Position numbers and translations under genes: made by a program. Source: Strigamia acuminata (taxonomy: Eukaryota > Arthropoda > Chilopoda > Geophilomorpha > Linotaeniidae). From it: a DNA stretch of 64,000 nt. Where the stretch lies: assembly GCA_949358305.1 (NCBI GenBank), contig OX442316.1, positions 4,960,001 to 5,024,000 of the forward strand, written 5' to 3'. Every line of letters begins with the position of its first letter. Within the stretch, counting starts at the first letter, position 1. The notes beneath the pieces are model-generated. The model was not told where the DNA came from and did no database searches. It worked only from the letters and a program-made list of their open reading frames with translations. This document shows positions 12,460-26,089 of the stretch, one piece after another.

Positions 12460-14165
12460 GGTGACCCATTAAATGTTTCGATTTTTTTTTTAAATCGACA
12501 TTGTCGGATGTATTAAATTAAATGCATTTTCCGCTATGAAAATTATGTGAATTAATGGCTTTGTGTAGATTTTTTTTTTGATAAGAAATATCAAAAGTCA
12601 GAATTGTGTGAAATACAAGTATTTAGGAATAAATACATTTTTTTTTGCAATTTGGACAAGGTTAGATGAATCATATTAAAAGGGAATTATGGGTTGCACA
12701 ATGATGGTGTCAAGATCGCATTTATGGGAGAATAATTAATTAATAGAACCTTGAAAAGGGAAAAAAATGGGGTAAAAATGAGGAAAGTTTAATTCATATC
12801 CTTTGCTTTCACGTATATTCATTCAATTGAGGATGGAAAATCCAGAAAATCTAGGGAGCAGTGACGTTAGTTGTTTATTTTTTCCCCTTTTTGTTGCAGT
12901 TAAACACTTGTAAAGTCAGGACAAATAGTGGTGAATTTGGAGGAAGTATGTATAGAAATATATGTATCTTTTGTGTCAAATGCAGCAAGTTTGAACCAGA
13001 TTTTGTATTTTTGTAAATTTCTTTTTAGTTTCCTCGGGTTTATTTATACATTTTTATAGTGCAGTTGAAACTTGAAAGCAAATTGAAGTAAATATATAAT
13101 TGCCATTAATTCAAGAATAGTGAGTTTGCGGTTGCCAATTGTTCCTTATAATTATGAGTTACAAGCTCATAATTATAAAATTGGACTTATAACATAACGT
13201 AACTCCTCAATTTTTACACTATTTTGTAAAATAAGGGAGCCAATCAGATCGCTTAACACTATTTTAAGCTCCTCCCACTATTGCAAATGGCGCTGATGGT
13301 GCTAATAGAAATTCAAAATGGCTGCCTGACCTGTTTCAACAATCAGCCTCAATCACAATTTCTTTCTGCCATCGAAGGATAGAAACAACTAAAATCATTC
13401 CAGGTCAGCAAATAAATGAACTGGAAGCCAATTTCATGTCTGAAAACTGTCAAATTAGTAAAACTACAGATTTTCATTTTCTTTTGCATATGGATTTGTT
13501 CTACCATTACATGCAAGAGATTTGTACTGTTCACATGGTATTTATAAGTATAATTTATAAAATATTTATTGTACCGCAAGTGCCTATTTCAAGAAGGAAT
13601 TATAATTATAATTATGAGCTTGTAACTCATAATTATAAGGAACAATTGGCAACCGCAAACTCACTAATGTTGTAAAATGTTGGCATTTATCGCAGTTGTA
13701 AAGGTGTGTGAAAATTTGTTGTCAAAAGTTGTCTTTGCAATTTCTTTCGATTATGAAAATTCTATCATGTTTATACTGGACAGACAAATCAGCACACAAG
13801 ATCGTTCCATTTTTAGATAACGAAACAGTAGGCACTTTCTTAAAGTCATTTAAACTTGTTTATATTTTTAAACCAGTCTTACTTCAAAATTTAACGTAAA
13901 ATTTAACTAGTCTAACGTGTAAAATTCTAACGTGTAATATTTAACGTGTAAATTTTTAGATTTAGACTGGTTTAAAAATATAAACAAGTTTAAATGGCTA
14001 TGAATGCGATTACTGTCAGGTGTGAAGTCGTGTAGTGTTCTAGGTTCAATTATCAGCGAGATTTAAACCAGTAATGCATTAAACGAGGATAAAATGCATT
14101 AGAAGATTTTGCTCAAATATTATTATTTGCTTTATTGTTTATTTAAGACAAAATTGCATTTTGTT
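12460..14165. other. Spacer between genes A and B
   Basis: No gene. It contains a 549-bp palindromic element (13118-13666), a further inverted repeat at about 13860-13995, and, from about 13700 on, a 3' flank of gene B that resembles the flank of gene F (38700-39612), including the shared block AAATTTGTTGTCAAAAGTTG. Confidence 0.6.
13118..13666. mobile_element. 549-bp foldback element
   Basis: Arms of about 60 bp start TAGTGAGTTTGCGGTTGCCA and are mirrored at the right end; each arm contains an AT-rich subpalindrome (TCATAATTATAA). No convincing ORF. Confidence 0.75.
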
Positions 14166-17100
14166 TCACTCAGGTGGTCTGAGCGATACATCAGGATCAA
14201 GTACACGATATCGCATTAATATGCCACTTTCGCTGTGGTTGCCAACATGACAATGCAAAAGCCATTCACCGGAATTGACACCTAGCACTTGAACTTGACT
14301 GAAATCGCCTGGGACGATATCCATCACATCGTGACGATGTGAACCTGTTTGTCGTCGAATAAATGTATTCCCTTAAAACAAAATCATCATGAGATGCATA
14401 CTTTTTTTTTTATATATAATTAAGGATGCATTACCATGAAAGTGGAAAGTGTGCAATTCAAATGGATCTCCGAGACCGACCAGATAAAACGCTGCAGTCT
14501 CACCCAAATACCAATCCACATGCCGAATGCTGCCAAAACTGTATCCATTAATTGCCATCATTATGTTTGATTCATGAAATTCTGGACTGGGTTCCACGGG
14601 TTGGTTTGTATATTTCTATAGCAGTTAAAAGTATTTGAGACAAGAAAATCAATTGAAATAAATCTTTAGATCTACCATTATATTTGCAGTTATGTATGGA
14701 CTTGCATTTTCATTGTTAATATTATAAAACAAAGTGAATTCTCTGTCAACATCTCGGCGTCTATCTGAATGGATCAAAACACAGTCAATTTGGGGTTAAA
14801 ACCCTCAAAGAAAGAAACATAATAGAATAGTAACTTTTTACTGTTTCTAGCTAAAGTTCCTTTGCGGCAAATTACAATAGATCCCAACAATCCAGCCTGC
14901 AAGTCAGCATATTGATTGACACTGGACATGTACGGCCAAAAAATACAATGGAAGTCGTCGTAACTTGGGCCGGCACGAGCAGGCACGCTCCATTCATACA
15001 CATGGGTTTGATCAGGACCAACAGAAGCTCCTTTATCCCCTGATGTTCCATCATTGTACCATTGACCTGAAATGAATGCAGCACTATGAGATAATATACA
15101 CTTGTGGGCAGCAAGTAGCTCAGGATGGGTATGAATGTGGCCCAACACACTTTCTTAAAACATTAAAAGATTTTTTTTATAGATTTTAATGTTTGTTTTA
15201 TAACAGATGGTAAAGTACCTTCATTTGATTTGTTATAAAATACTCCATGAGGTTGTATTGAAAAGTTAAACCTTGCTAGGTTTTTGAAGATTACTCGAAT
15301 TGTATCGCCAACTTCGGCTTTAATGGACGGCCCCAATGTGCCCAGATGAAGATCTCTTTCGGTCCGAACTTTCTGGATCTTAAATGTTTGATCGGTAAAT
15401 TCTCTGTACATGGCTTTTATGTATATATGGCCAATAGTGTGGTCACCTTGTACGTAAAACACTTTGGAAGAGCTATAATTGGGAAATTACAGGAAGACAA
15501 AGTGAAGTCTGTTTGATGTAGAGGCAGATTTTCTTACGGGTCTTGGTCGAGAGGTAATCCTGATACTGGATGGCGTGTTATGTTCGGATAATAATTCCAC
15601 TCTTCTTCTACAGCTCCAATGTGATATGTGCGAGTTTTACCTTCCGTTTGCTTCCTTGTGTTTTTTAGCAATAGGGATTTTTCCACCAAATAGAATGCAG
15701 TCATCCCGTTTTCATTGCTGGGGACATAAATCATGTCCTCAATGAGCCACCTACCTATATAAAGTCTGTAAAATTAATTTTGACTTTATTAAATTCATAA
15801 AACGAAATATTTAATTGCCTGGGTTGTCTGGTGTCATTAGCAATGTCTTAAACAAATCCGGAATGAGAGGAAATGTATCTTTTCTTGCACCATCAGTTTG
15901 GAATGTATTGCCATGGAAAAACGGAACGTGCATGTCCCCATTGCCGTAACCTGCACTTGTGATAAACCAAGAAATAGTTTCTCCTTCTAGCATTTGTAGA
16001 CCAGGCAAATTCCCATATGAGTATCCATTTATAGCTGAAAGTTAAAATGAAATAAAAATGTTTAAATCTAGAGTTACATTTCTTGCTACTAATAAGTTTT
16101 ATACACATACATCGCATGTTATTTGAATCGAGGTATATAAGGGATTTAGCCAATTGGTCTGCATTTTCGTTTATCCCACATGCCCGCGCAACATTTTCTT
16201 GCCAGTAATGGCTTTCTGTTTCCTGAACGTTTGAAAACAACAAGTAGAAACGTCTGTCTACCTAAAGTGATGGAATGCTATTATATTCTTATTATAAATA
16301 TGGCAAGTAGAATAAATCATTACTTTGCTCTGTTTACATCTTTTTTTGCAAATTAGTAGTGGCCCACTAAGTCCAGAGAAGGTATCCTTGACTTGATCAA
16401 CTGCGGAATAATATCGGCCGAACAAACAGTCTTCGTCGTCCTTTTTCGGCCCAACATGGCGGGGAACTATCCATTTGTATTTTCGCTCTTCATTTGGAGC
16501 TACAGAAACTATGGATTCAAAATATGAAATATGAGAAAGAGAAATACAACCTCAAACCAATGATGGATTACCTGTTGGTCCACCTTCATACTGCGTGCCC
16601 TGCTCGTTTTTAGCGATGAAATATCGTTGTGCTTGAATCGAATATGGCCGCGATGCACGGTTGAGAAAATGTACTTTGATTGTATCGCCAACGTTAGCTT
16701 TGATAACGGGGCCTAAGAATCCCAAGTGTTCCTTTGAAGGTGGGCGTATAAGTGGTTTTGTAAATGTGGAATCTTTATATCTTTTGTAAATTGCTTTTTT
16801 GTATTTGCCATTGAGGCGACATGTGTCGTTTGATGAACCAAAACTGTTTGGTGCACGTCTACGGGAGAAATTATTAATCAAATTGAATTGGGAGCTTCAG
16901 ATGACATTTTTGTACTGCGTTAATGGAATTCCTGTTCGTTGATCGACTCCTGAAGGTGCGTAGTCCCAGATTAATTCTTCGGCTGCTATGAAGTAAGTGC
17001 GAACTTTTCCATTCAGATGAAAACGATTCTTTCTTGATGATTTCCTTTTGTTGCATTTGTTTACGTTGAAAAATGTTTGCATTCCAGCTGCAAGGTAAAT

Positions 17101-18624
17101 TGAACATTATTTCACCGATTATTTTGTTATTGTTTATACAATTCACCTTTAAGGTAATCTCTAGCCTGGCAAGAGAGAATCCATTTGCCTTCATTTTTAG
17201 CATCAATGTTTGCAGTGAGTGAAGAGCCTGGGTAGAGACCAACAGTATCTCTGGTGTGTTTGTATACTTCCATCGTTTGTCCTTGAACATAAACAGTATG
17301 TGCATCGAAATCATTGCCAATCCCTGCCATGTAAAGACTGACTTTATCTCCCAAACACACGTCTAATCCTTTTAAATTTCCATAAATGTAACCATTGATG
17401 GCGTGTTTACGGTTGCCAAGCTAATGGGAATAAAGATTTTCCTTTTTAAATTACAAAATTTTTGTTTAAATTATAAAACCTGAAAAGGTATAATGTTGTG
17501 TTGCAAAACTGCTTCTGTGATGCCTGCCGCTTGAATGTTTTCTTTAATGTATTGACTGAAATTTTCATCCAATATTGCAAACAAAAGAGAAAATTCTTTG
17601 TCGACGTCATAACGATTTCCTTTCTCGTCTAAAATACCTGTAAAGAAACAATTTAAGTTTACTATTCCATCAAACAACGAACATAATTTTAGTCTTGTTT
17701 TCCCATTAGCACGAAAGTCCAGAAAGTAAATTTTCTCGCATCTGTCGAGCCTAGACAGTACGCAAGAAGAGAATGTGACTGCATGGTCAGTGGTTATAAC
17801 AATGCAACCCAACCATACGGAAATACGCTTTAGGATTCACTGACTTCTAGACAAACCCAATCAAGACATCTGAACTCTTTTTCTATCGTGTGTATGCTAA
17901 GTACCTTTTTTACACGTGGCCATGATTCCAACTGCACCAGTCATTACTTCGGCGTCAGCACGATTATGGGAATGATAAAGCCATGCCATGCAATTAGGAT
18001 CTTTATCTGTCGGTCCATATTCTGGTCTTACACTCCAAATATATGTGTAATTATGTCCTGGTGGAACTGCATCATCCAATTTATTTTTTCCCGAGGTCCC
18101 ATCCGCGTACAAAGCACCTAGACGTTGTTCTCATTAACATTTAATAGTGCCCCCTCGTGAAATTACAGTACCTTCGGTGTCCTTGTTGTAGAAAACTCCA
18201 TGAGGGTGAATACTGTACGGGAATTTAGCTTGATTTTGGAAATGGACTATCATGGTGTCTCCAATCTCGGCTTTCATCAATGGACCGATCATTCCTAACC
18301 ATTGCGGGTCTTCGGTTCGTTGTTTGAAAGTCGCATCTGTGAATTGTCGGTAGAGAGTTTTCCTGAATTTAGTCCCTGGTGTTGGTACTTTGGGATCGAG
18401 TTTGAGGTATAAATCAGTATCCCTTTGGAGAAAAATAAATAAAATCTAAGTTAAAACTTTACGTAGTTATAAAACTCGAATGTTTACATCGGGTTTCCAG
18501 AATAAATCCGATTTCCTTCTGGTGCGTAGTCCCACACTTCTTCAACAGCAGCGATGTAATAATTGCGCTCTATTGTCAGACAAGTGTGGATGCATGCAAG
18601 AAGTATCCATATTGTTGCCATCAT
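14166..18624 (-). CDS. Gene B: ceruloplasmin/hephaestin-type multicopper oxidase
   Basis: Sixteen exons: 18624-18488, 18422-18172, 18117-17905, 17637-17480, 17420-17147, 17087-16916, 16858-16572, 16508-16324, 16261-16111, 16034-15819, 15754-15538, 15472-15219, 15066-14842, 14764-14676, 14615-14435, 14371-14166; in frame, 1071 aa. The start is the first of two adjacent ATGs ahead of a signal peptide (MMATIWILLACIHTCLTIER). Trinuclear motifs HPHG, YHSH, HTFHFHG and HCH are present. The domain 6 blue-copper loop reads [12 protein letters not shown], with Ile at the axial position. Domain 2 reads [12 protein letters not shown] (Tyr where His is expected) and domain 4 has RWLIED (no Cys), so these are not expected to bind type 1 copper. 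Intron 10 has a GC donor. Secreted; ferroxidase activity is inferred from the family. Confidence 0.9.
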
Positions 18625-18862
18625 GTTAAATGAACTAACAGTGAAGGCAAATAATTGGTGTTACTAAATGATGCACAAGTTGGTTATGCCAATCAACAGA
18701 CGTTTGTCATCAAAGCTCATTAAGCATCAATAAAATGATAATAAAATAGTAATTAAATTGATTAAACTCATTAGTAGTCTGTTAGATTTATAGATCTCAT
18801 TAGTGTTGAATAAATACGGATCAAGTGTGTCACATCTTACATTACATACATTATATAAAGTA

Positions 18863-18920
18863 CAGTGTAAGCTGTGTAGCCCGGACATAGGACGGGTCCC
18901 AGAAACTTGTCCGGTCTTAA
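18863..18920. mobile_element. Truncated pogo-like MITE end
   Basis: Begins CAGTGTAAGCTGTGTAGC after TA and matches one half of the complete element at 38441-38626. Confidence 0.65.
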
Positions 18921-18961
18921 CTAGAAATACATTTAGCAAGGAATAAATACTTTAGAAAGTT

Positions 18962-19180
18962 TTGCTAAAATATTATTTGCTTTAAAGTTTATTTAAGGCA
19001 AAAAACCACAGTTTATTTCGACCGGGTGATTTGAGCGATACATCAGGATCAAGTACACGATATACCATTAACATGCCAGTTTCACTGTGGTTGCCGAAGT
19101 GACAATGCATTATTCATTCACCGGCATTAACACTTAACAATTCAACTTGGCTGAAATCGCCTGGGATGACATCCATTATA
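18962..19180 (-). pseudogene. Relic last exon and 3' flank of a lost oxidase copy
   Basis: The 3' part of an exon 16, from the PGDF region through HCHFGNHSETGM and YRVLDPDVSL. The usual stop after SPE is changed (SPGRNK follows), and the exon is cut off at 19180 by a MITE fragment. No upstream exons adjoin it; gene C has its own exon 16 at 20083-20288. The axial residue is Met, as in A and F, so it derives from a copy unlike its neighbours B and C. Confidence 0.85.
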
Positions 19181-19440
19181 ACATGTTCACACCAAGCTTT
19201 TGGATCTCAATCCAAGATTGGTGTGAGCACAACTCTGTTCACGGATCTATATCTGTGTGCCCAACAACTTCGTTCGTCAATTGGGTTCCCACAACTCGGT
19301 TCGACGATTGGATTCGGATTGGAATTCATTAAATATAAATAATATCAGCAGTCTGTAGCATTCCATTGATGCCCCATTTGATTGAATCACATTTTGGTGT
19401 GAACATAACTCCATCCAAGTGAATATTGGAGCTGAATATT
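19181..19440. mobile_element. Partial, inverted copy of the 330-bp MITE
   Basis: Starts ACATGTTCACACCAAGCTTT and runs through motifs found in reverse orientation in the full element at 47963-48297; truncated at the copia gag remnant. Confidence 0.75.
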
Positions 19441-19760
19441 GTATCCTTGATTTAGATCATTTTGCTTTGACCAGGCTTCTTTAGCAGATTTCAGATTAAG
19501 CACATACCAGGTATTGCAATTGTGTTGAATCAATTGCTGCTAAATTACATTACGGTATGTGCAATTATATCTGCCTTTGCCCAAGGCTTTATCTTTTCGT
19601 CAAATACTGCGGTCTTCTTTAATAGAAACATTAAAAGATTCAGTGATCTTTAGACAACTTTTAGGTTTTTACATGGAAAGACAAACCTGGATAATTTTTA
19701 CCAGTTAACTTAATAACTGGCACTACAGAATGCTCCGACATTCTGTAGGTTTGATCTAAA
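19441..19760 (-). mobile_element. Decayed Ty1/copia gag remnant (B-C spacer)
   Basis: Minus-strand reading gives MSEHSVVPVIKLTGKNYPG and then broken frames that parallel the gag remnants at 25500-25840 and 32050-32521. It is full of stops. Confidence 0.7.
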
Positions 19761-20082
19761 TTCAGAGCAAAATTTATTCTAAGATTCCATATTTATGAGT
19801 CCAACAAACAAAAGGAAAGAAGGTCAAATCGTCAAAAAACCTGCCCATAATGGGAAGTGCTGATCAAAAATCCATGTTAGTACTAAATCTTCACCAAATC
19901 AAATAAATCAGAATTATTAGGCTGGCCATCAGAAATAGCTTACATAGAAGCATATTGTTAAAAATGCATATTATCATAGCAACTCTACAATAGTATGCAA
20001 ACCAATAATGTGTACTTATAGTAATTGTTTCATTCAAAATACATTTGCTATCAGTTTATTTCAAGCATAACTGCATGTGATT

Positions 20083-23000
20083 TCACTCAGGTGATCTGAG
20101 CAGTGCATCAGGATCAAGTACACGATATCGCATTATTATGCCATGTTCACTGTGGTTGCCAACATGACAATGCATAAGCCATTCGCCGGTATTGACACCT
20201 AATAATTCAACTTGACTGAAATCGCCTGGCACGATATCCATCACATCGTGACGATGAGAACCTGTTTGTCGTCGAATAAATGTATTACCTTAAAACAAAA
20301 TTATCATGAGATGTATACTTTTTTATATACGTATAATCAAGGATGCATTACCATGAAAGTGGAAAGTGTGCAATTCATACTGATCTCCGAGACTGACCAG
20401 ATAAAAGGCTGCAGTCTCACCCAAATACAAATCCACATGCCGAATACTGCCAAAACTGAATCCATTAACTGACATCATTATATTTGACAACACAAAAGCT
20501 TCGTCGGTTTCCAAAGCCAGAGCTTCCTCGGGTTTGTTTGTATATTTCTATAGTGGTTCAAAGCGATTAATTAAACGAGGCTAATTGAAATAAACGTTTA
20601 GTTTACCATTATATTTGCATGAAAGTATTGGCTTATATTTTCATCGTAAAAATTATAAAAGAAAGTAAATTCTCTGTCAACATCTCGGCGTCTATCTGTA
20701 AGGTGCAAAACACGGGCCACATGGGTGTAATCACGTACAGTTAAACAAGACATCAAAATAGAATAAGAGCTTCTTACCGTTTGCAGCTAATGTTCCCATG
20801 CGGCAAATTATAATGGAACCCAACAATCCTGCCTGCATGTCAGCGTATTCATCGACACTGGACATGTAGGGCCAAAATATACACGGGAAATCGTCATAAC
20901 TTGGGCCGGCACGAGCTGGCACGCTCCATTCGTACACATGGGTTTGATCAGGACCAACAGAAGCACCTTTGTCACCTGATGTTCCATCATTGTACGCTTG
21001 ACCTGAAATGAATGCAACACTATGAGATAATTTACAGGATGGGTATGAATGTGGCTCAACACACTTTCTTAAAACATTAAAAGATTTTTTTTTTAAATTC
21101 TAATGTTTGTTTTTATAACAGATGGTAAAGTACCTTCATTTGGTTTGTTATAAAATACTCCATGAGGTTGTATTGAAAAGTTAAACCTTGCTAGGTTTTT
21201 GAAGATTACTCGAATTGTATCGCCAACTTCGGCTTTAATAGACGGCCCCAATGTGCCCAGGTGAAGTTCTCTTTCGGTCCGAACTTTCTGGATCTTAAAT
21301 GTTTCATCGGTAAATTCTCTGTACATAGCTTTTATGTATATATGGCCAATGGTGTGGTCACCTTGTACGTAAAACACTTTGGAAGAGCTATAATTGGGAA
21401 ATTACAGGAAGACAAAGTGAAGTCTGTTTGATATAGAGGCAGATTTTCTTACGAGTCTTGGTCGAGAGGTAATCCTGACACTGGATGATGTGTAATGTTC
21501 GGATAATAATTCCACTCTTCTTCTACAGCTCCAATGTAATATGTGCGAGTTTTACCTTCCGTTTGATGCGTTGTGAATTTTAGCCATGGGGATTTTTCCA
21601 CCAAATAGAATGCAGTCATTCCTTTTTCGTTGCTGGTGAGATGAATCATGTCCTCAATGAGCCACCTACCTATATAAAGTCTGTAAAATTAATTCTGACT
21701 CTACTAAATCCATACAACGAAATATTTAATTGCCTGGGTTGTCCGGTGTCATTAGCAATGTCTTAAACAAATCTGGTATGAGAGGAAATGTATCTTTTCT
21801 TGCACCATCAGTTTGGAATGTATTGCCATGGAAAAACGGCACGTGCATATCTCCATTCGCGTAACCTGCACTTGTGATAAACCAAGAAATCGTTTCTCCT
21901 TCTACCATTTGTAGACCAGGCAAATTCCCAAAAGTGTATCCATTTATAGCTGAAAGTTAAAATGAAAGGAAAATGTTTAATTTCCAGTAACATGCTACTA
22001 TTAAGTACTACAAATACATCGCATGTTATTTGAATCGAGGTATTTAGGAGATTTTGCCAATTCGTCTGCATTTTCGTTTATCCCGCATGCCCGCGCAACA
22101 TTTTCTTGCCAGTAATGGCTTTCTGTTTCCTGAACGTTTGAAAACAACAAGTAGAAACGTCGGTCTACCTGGAATGATGGAATGGTATTATACTCCTTAT
22201 TCTAAATGGTGCAACTACAATAAGTCCTTACTTTTCTCTGTTTACTTATTTTTTTGCAAATTAATAGTGGCCCACTAAGACCAGAAAAGGTATCCTTGAC
22301 TTGAACAACTGCGGAATAATATCGGCCGAACAAACAGTCTTCGTCGTGCTTTCTTGGCCCAACATGGCGTGGAACTATCCATGTGTATTTTCGCTCTTCA
22401 TTTGGCGCTACAGAAACTGTGGATTGAAGATATGAAATATTAGAAAAAGAAATACAACCTCAAACCAATGATGGATTACCTGTTGGTCTACCTTCATACT
22501 GCGTGCCCTGCTCGTTTTCAGCGATGAAATATCGTTGTGCTTGAATCGAATATGGCCGAGATGCACGGTTGAGAAAATGTACTTTAATTGTATCACCAAC
22601 GTTAGCCTTGATAACAGGGCCTAAGAATCCCAAGTGTTCCTTTGAAGGTGGGCGTATAAGTGGTTTTGTAAATGTGGAATCTTTATATCCTTTGTAAATT
22701 GCTTTTTTGTATTTGCCATTGAGACGACATGTGTCGTTTGATGAACCAAAACTGTTTGGTGCAAATCTACGGGAGAAATTATTAATTAAATTGAATTGGG
22801 AGCTTCAGATGACATTTTTGTACTGCGTTAATGGAATTCTTGTTCGTTGATCGACTCCAGAAGGTGCGTAGTCCCAGATTAATTCTTCGGCCGCTATGAA
22901 ATAATTGCGAACTTTTCCATTGAGATGAAAACGATTCTTTCTTGATGATTTCTTTTTGTTGCATTTGTTAACGTTAAAAAATGTTTGCATTCCAGCTGGA

Positions 23001-24470
23001 AGGTAAATTGAACATTATTTCACAGATTATTTTGTTGTTGGTACTGTTCACCTTTAATGTAATCTCTAGCCTGGCAAGAGAGAATCCATTTGCCTTCATT
23101 TTTAGCATCAATGTTGGCAGTGAGTGAAGAGCCTGGGTACAGACCAACTGTATCTCTGGTGTGTTTGTATACTTCCATTGTTTGTCCTTGCACATAAACA
23201 GTATGTGCATCGAAATCATTGCCAACCACTGCCATGTAAAGACTGATTTTATCTTCCAAACACACATCTAATCCTTTTAAATTTCCATAAATATAACCAT
23301 TGATGGCGTGTTTACGGTTGCCAAGCTAATGGGAATAAAGATTTTGCTTTCTAAGTTACAAAATTTTTGTTTAAATTATAAAACCTCAAAAGGTTTAATG
23401 TTGTGTTGCAAAACTGCTTCTGTGATGCCTGCCGCTTGAATGTTTTCTTTAATGTATTGACTGAAATTTTCGTCCATGACTCCAAACAGAAGAGAAAATT
23501 CTTTGTCGACGTCATAACGATTTCCTTTGTCGTCTAAAATACCTGTAAAGAGACATTTTAAGTTTACTACTCCATCAAACAACGAATACGAATTTAGTTT
23601 TGTTTTCCCATTAGCAAGAAAGTCCAGAAACTAAATTTTCTCACATCAGAACGTACGCAAGAAGGGAATGTGACTGCATGGTCAGTGGTTGCAACAATAC
23701 ACCCAATAAAGGCATCTAAAGTCTTTTTCTTTTGTGTGTATGCTAAGTACCTTTTTTACACGTAGCCATGATTCCAACTGCACCAGTCATTACTTCAACT
23801 TCAGCAATATTATGGGAATGATAAAGCCATGCCATGCAATTAGGATCTTTATCTGTCGGTCCATATTCTGGTCTTACACTCCAAATATATGTGTAATTAT
23901 GTCCTGGTGGAACTGCATCATCCAATTTATTTTTTCCCGAGGTCCCATCCGCATACAAAGCACCTAGACGTTGTTCTCATTAACATTTAATAGCGCCTTT
24001 TCGTGAAATTACAGTACCTTCGGTGTCCTTGTTGTAGAAAACTCCATGAGGGTGAATACTGTACGGGAATTTAGCTTGATTTTGGAAATGAACTATCATG
24101 GTGTCTCCAATCTCGGCTTTCATCAATGGACCAATCATTCCTAACCATTCCGGGTCTTCGGTTCGTTGTTTGAAAGTCGCATCTGTGAATTGCCGGTAGA
24201 GAGTTTTCCTGAATTTAGTCCCAGGTGTTGGTACTTTGGGATCGAGTTTGAGGTATAAATCAGTATCCCTTTGGAGGAAAATAAACAAAATCTAAGTAAA
24301 AACTTTACGTGATTATAAAACTCGAATGTTTACATCGGGTTTCCGGAATAAATTTGATTTCCTTTTGGTGCGTAGTCCCATACTTCTTCAACAGCAGCGA
24401 TGTAATAAATGCGCTCTATTGTCAGACAAGTCTGGATGCATGCAAGAAGCATCCATATTGTTGCCATCAT
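20083..24470 (-). CDS. Gene C: ceruloplasmin/hephaestin-type multicopper oxidase
   Basis: Sixteen exons: 24470-24334, 24268-24018, 23963-23751, 23542-23385, 23325-23052, 22995-22824, 22766-22480, 22416-22232, 22168-22018, 21949-21734, 21669-21453, 21387-21134, 21002-20778, 20695-20607, 20547-20352, 20288-20083; 1076 aa. Two adjacent ATGs precede the signal peptide. Trinuclear motifs are intact (HPHG, YHSH, HTFHFHG, HCH). The domain 6 loop is [12 protein letters not shown], so the axial residue is Ile. Type 1 ligands of domains 2 and 4 are missing as in B. The loop before domain 6 reads YDENISQYF, different from NENASPYI of A, B and F. Intron 10 has a GC donor. Closest to B in its 5' half and to D and E in its 3' half, suggesting unequal exchange or gene conversion. 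Confidence 0.9.
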
Positions 24471-24744
24471 GTTAAATGATCTAACAGTGAAGGCAAATTA
24501 TTTGGTTACCAAAAGATGCACAAGTTGGTTATGCCAATCAACAAACGTTTGTCATCACAGCTCTGTAAGCATCAATAAAATGATAATAAAATAGTAATTA
24601 AAATGATTAAACTCATTAGTAGTCTATTCAAATTACAGATCTCATTAGTGTTGAATAAATACGGATCAAGTGTGTCACATCTTACGTTATACACGTTACA
24701 TACGTTACATCTTACGTCACAAAGATATTTTATGTTGTTTGTAA

Positions 24745-25440
24745 TCTTCAATTACCAACCAGGAGAATTTTGTGACTTCTCTAGAACGAGCATCCAATTT
24801 ACATCTTTCATGTGATGGAATCCATACATAAGCGGTACAACCAAAAATGCACAGATTATGTATCTTTAGTTTATGTCCTATTATTTTTTCATATGTGGGG
24901 TTTTATGGAAAAATTGATTATTTGGTGACCTATTACATGCATATGCAACATAATTTATTGCATCTGGCCAAAAACCTAAATTTAATTTAGACTCTATCAA
25001 CAGGGCTTTTGCTTATTTTATCAATTTCCTATTGGCCCTCTCAGAAACACCATTTTGCTGGGGTGAGTAGGGTATCGTATGTTGTTATGTAATTCCCCTA
25101 TTAGTTAAAAATAACTGGAACTCAAGACTTGTAAATTTTGTACTACCTTTATCTGTTCTAATAATTCTTACAGTTGTCTTGTGTTTATTCTCTATAAATA
25201 ATAAAACTTCTCTAACTCACAAGTGGTAGCACTTTTGGTTCTTAAAAATTTAACAAACATCATTTGTGAGTAGTCATCAACAATTGTAAAAATGTACATC
25301 TTTTCAGTAGATTGCTGCTGCATGGGGCTACATAAATTCATGAGTAACATCTCATAGAAAGTTGGTTTACAACCCTTTTTCAAAGTTAATCCTTTAACCA
25401 TATAACAAGAATACAAATGTGATAAACTTCCAAATTTAAA
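24745..25440 (-). mobile_element. Ty1/copia integrase remnant
   Basis: On the minus strand the readable piece EKMYIFTIVDDYSQMMFVKF matches the copia integrase core around its first catalytic Asp, followed by IRTDKGSTKF where a second Asp motif is expected, then broken frames, then TPYEKIIGHKLKIHNLCIFG-like and WIPSHERCKLDAR pieces of the integrase C-terminal region. Stops and frameshifts make it dead. The protease and reverse transcriptase parts are not seen. Confidence 0.75.
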
Positions 25441-25499
25441 TGTGCAAATTGCTTATGCCACTGCATTGCCTCCATATCACTGCATTTCTTGGTAATTTC

Positions 25500-25840
25500 T
25501 GTGCACGGTTGCATGGTGACTATCCAATTGTGCACGTAATTGTAATTTCAACTCTCTACTGAATCCTTGATGTAGATCATTTAGCTTTTGCCAGGCTTCT
25601 TTAGCAGATTTCACATTAAGCACATATTGCATCCGTGTTGAATCAATTGCTGATAAAATTGCATCTATATCTGCATTTGCCCAAGCCTCTATCTTTTCAT
25701 CAACTACTGCATCTTGTTTACTAGAAACTTTAAAAGGTTCAGTAACCTTTAGACAGCAATAAGGTTTTCACATGGAAAGACCAACCTGGATAATTTTTAC
25801 CAGTTAACGTTATGACTGTCACTACAGAATGCTTTGCCAT
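25500..25840 (-). mobile_element. Ty1/copia gag remnant (C-D spacer)
   Basis: ATG at 25840 opens MAKHSVVTVITLTGKNYPGW, then frames with KIEAWANADIDAILSAIDST and KEAWQKLNDLHQ, typical of copia-type gag. Several stops. The gag-integrase junction lacks the region normally between them. Confidence 0.8.
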
Positions 25841-26089
25841 TCTGTAGGTTTAATCCAAATTCAGAGCAAAATATATTCTAAGATTCCATATTAATAAGTT
25901 CAGCAAACCAAAGGAAAGGTGGACAAATACTCAGAAATCATGCCCATAATGGAAGTGCTGGTCCATAATTCATGTTAGTACTAAATCTTCACCAAGTCAA
26001 ATACATTAGAATTTAATAAGCTGGCCATCAGAAATATTTAGAAGCATATTGTTAAAAATGCATATTATCATAGCAACTTTACAATAGTA

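Larger units (their letters stand above)
18625..20082. other. Spacer between genes B and C
   Basis: Holds, in order: the 5' flank of B (shared with C and D), a pogo-like MITE half (18863-18920), a relic last exon (18962-19180), an inverted fragment of a MITE (19181-19440) and a decayed copia gag (19441-19760). The segment 19760-20082 matches the 3' flanks of D and E. Confidence 0.65.

Noticed and set aside
17888-18121. Plus-strand ORFs repeated opposite exon 3 of B, C, D and F
   Set aside because: They are antisense shadows of a conserved minus-strand exon and recur only because the exon is conserved.
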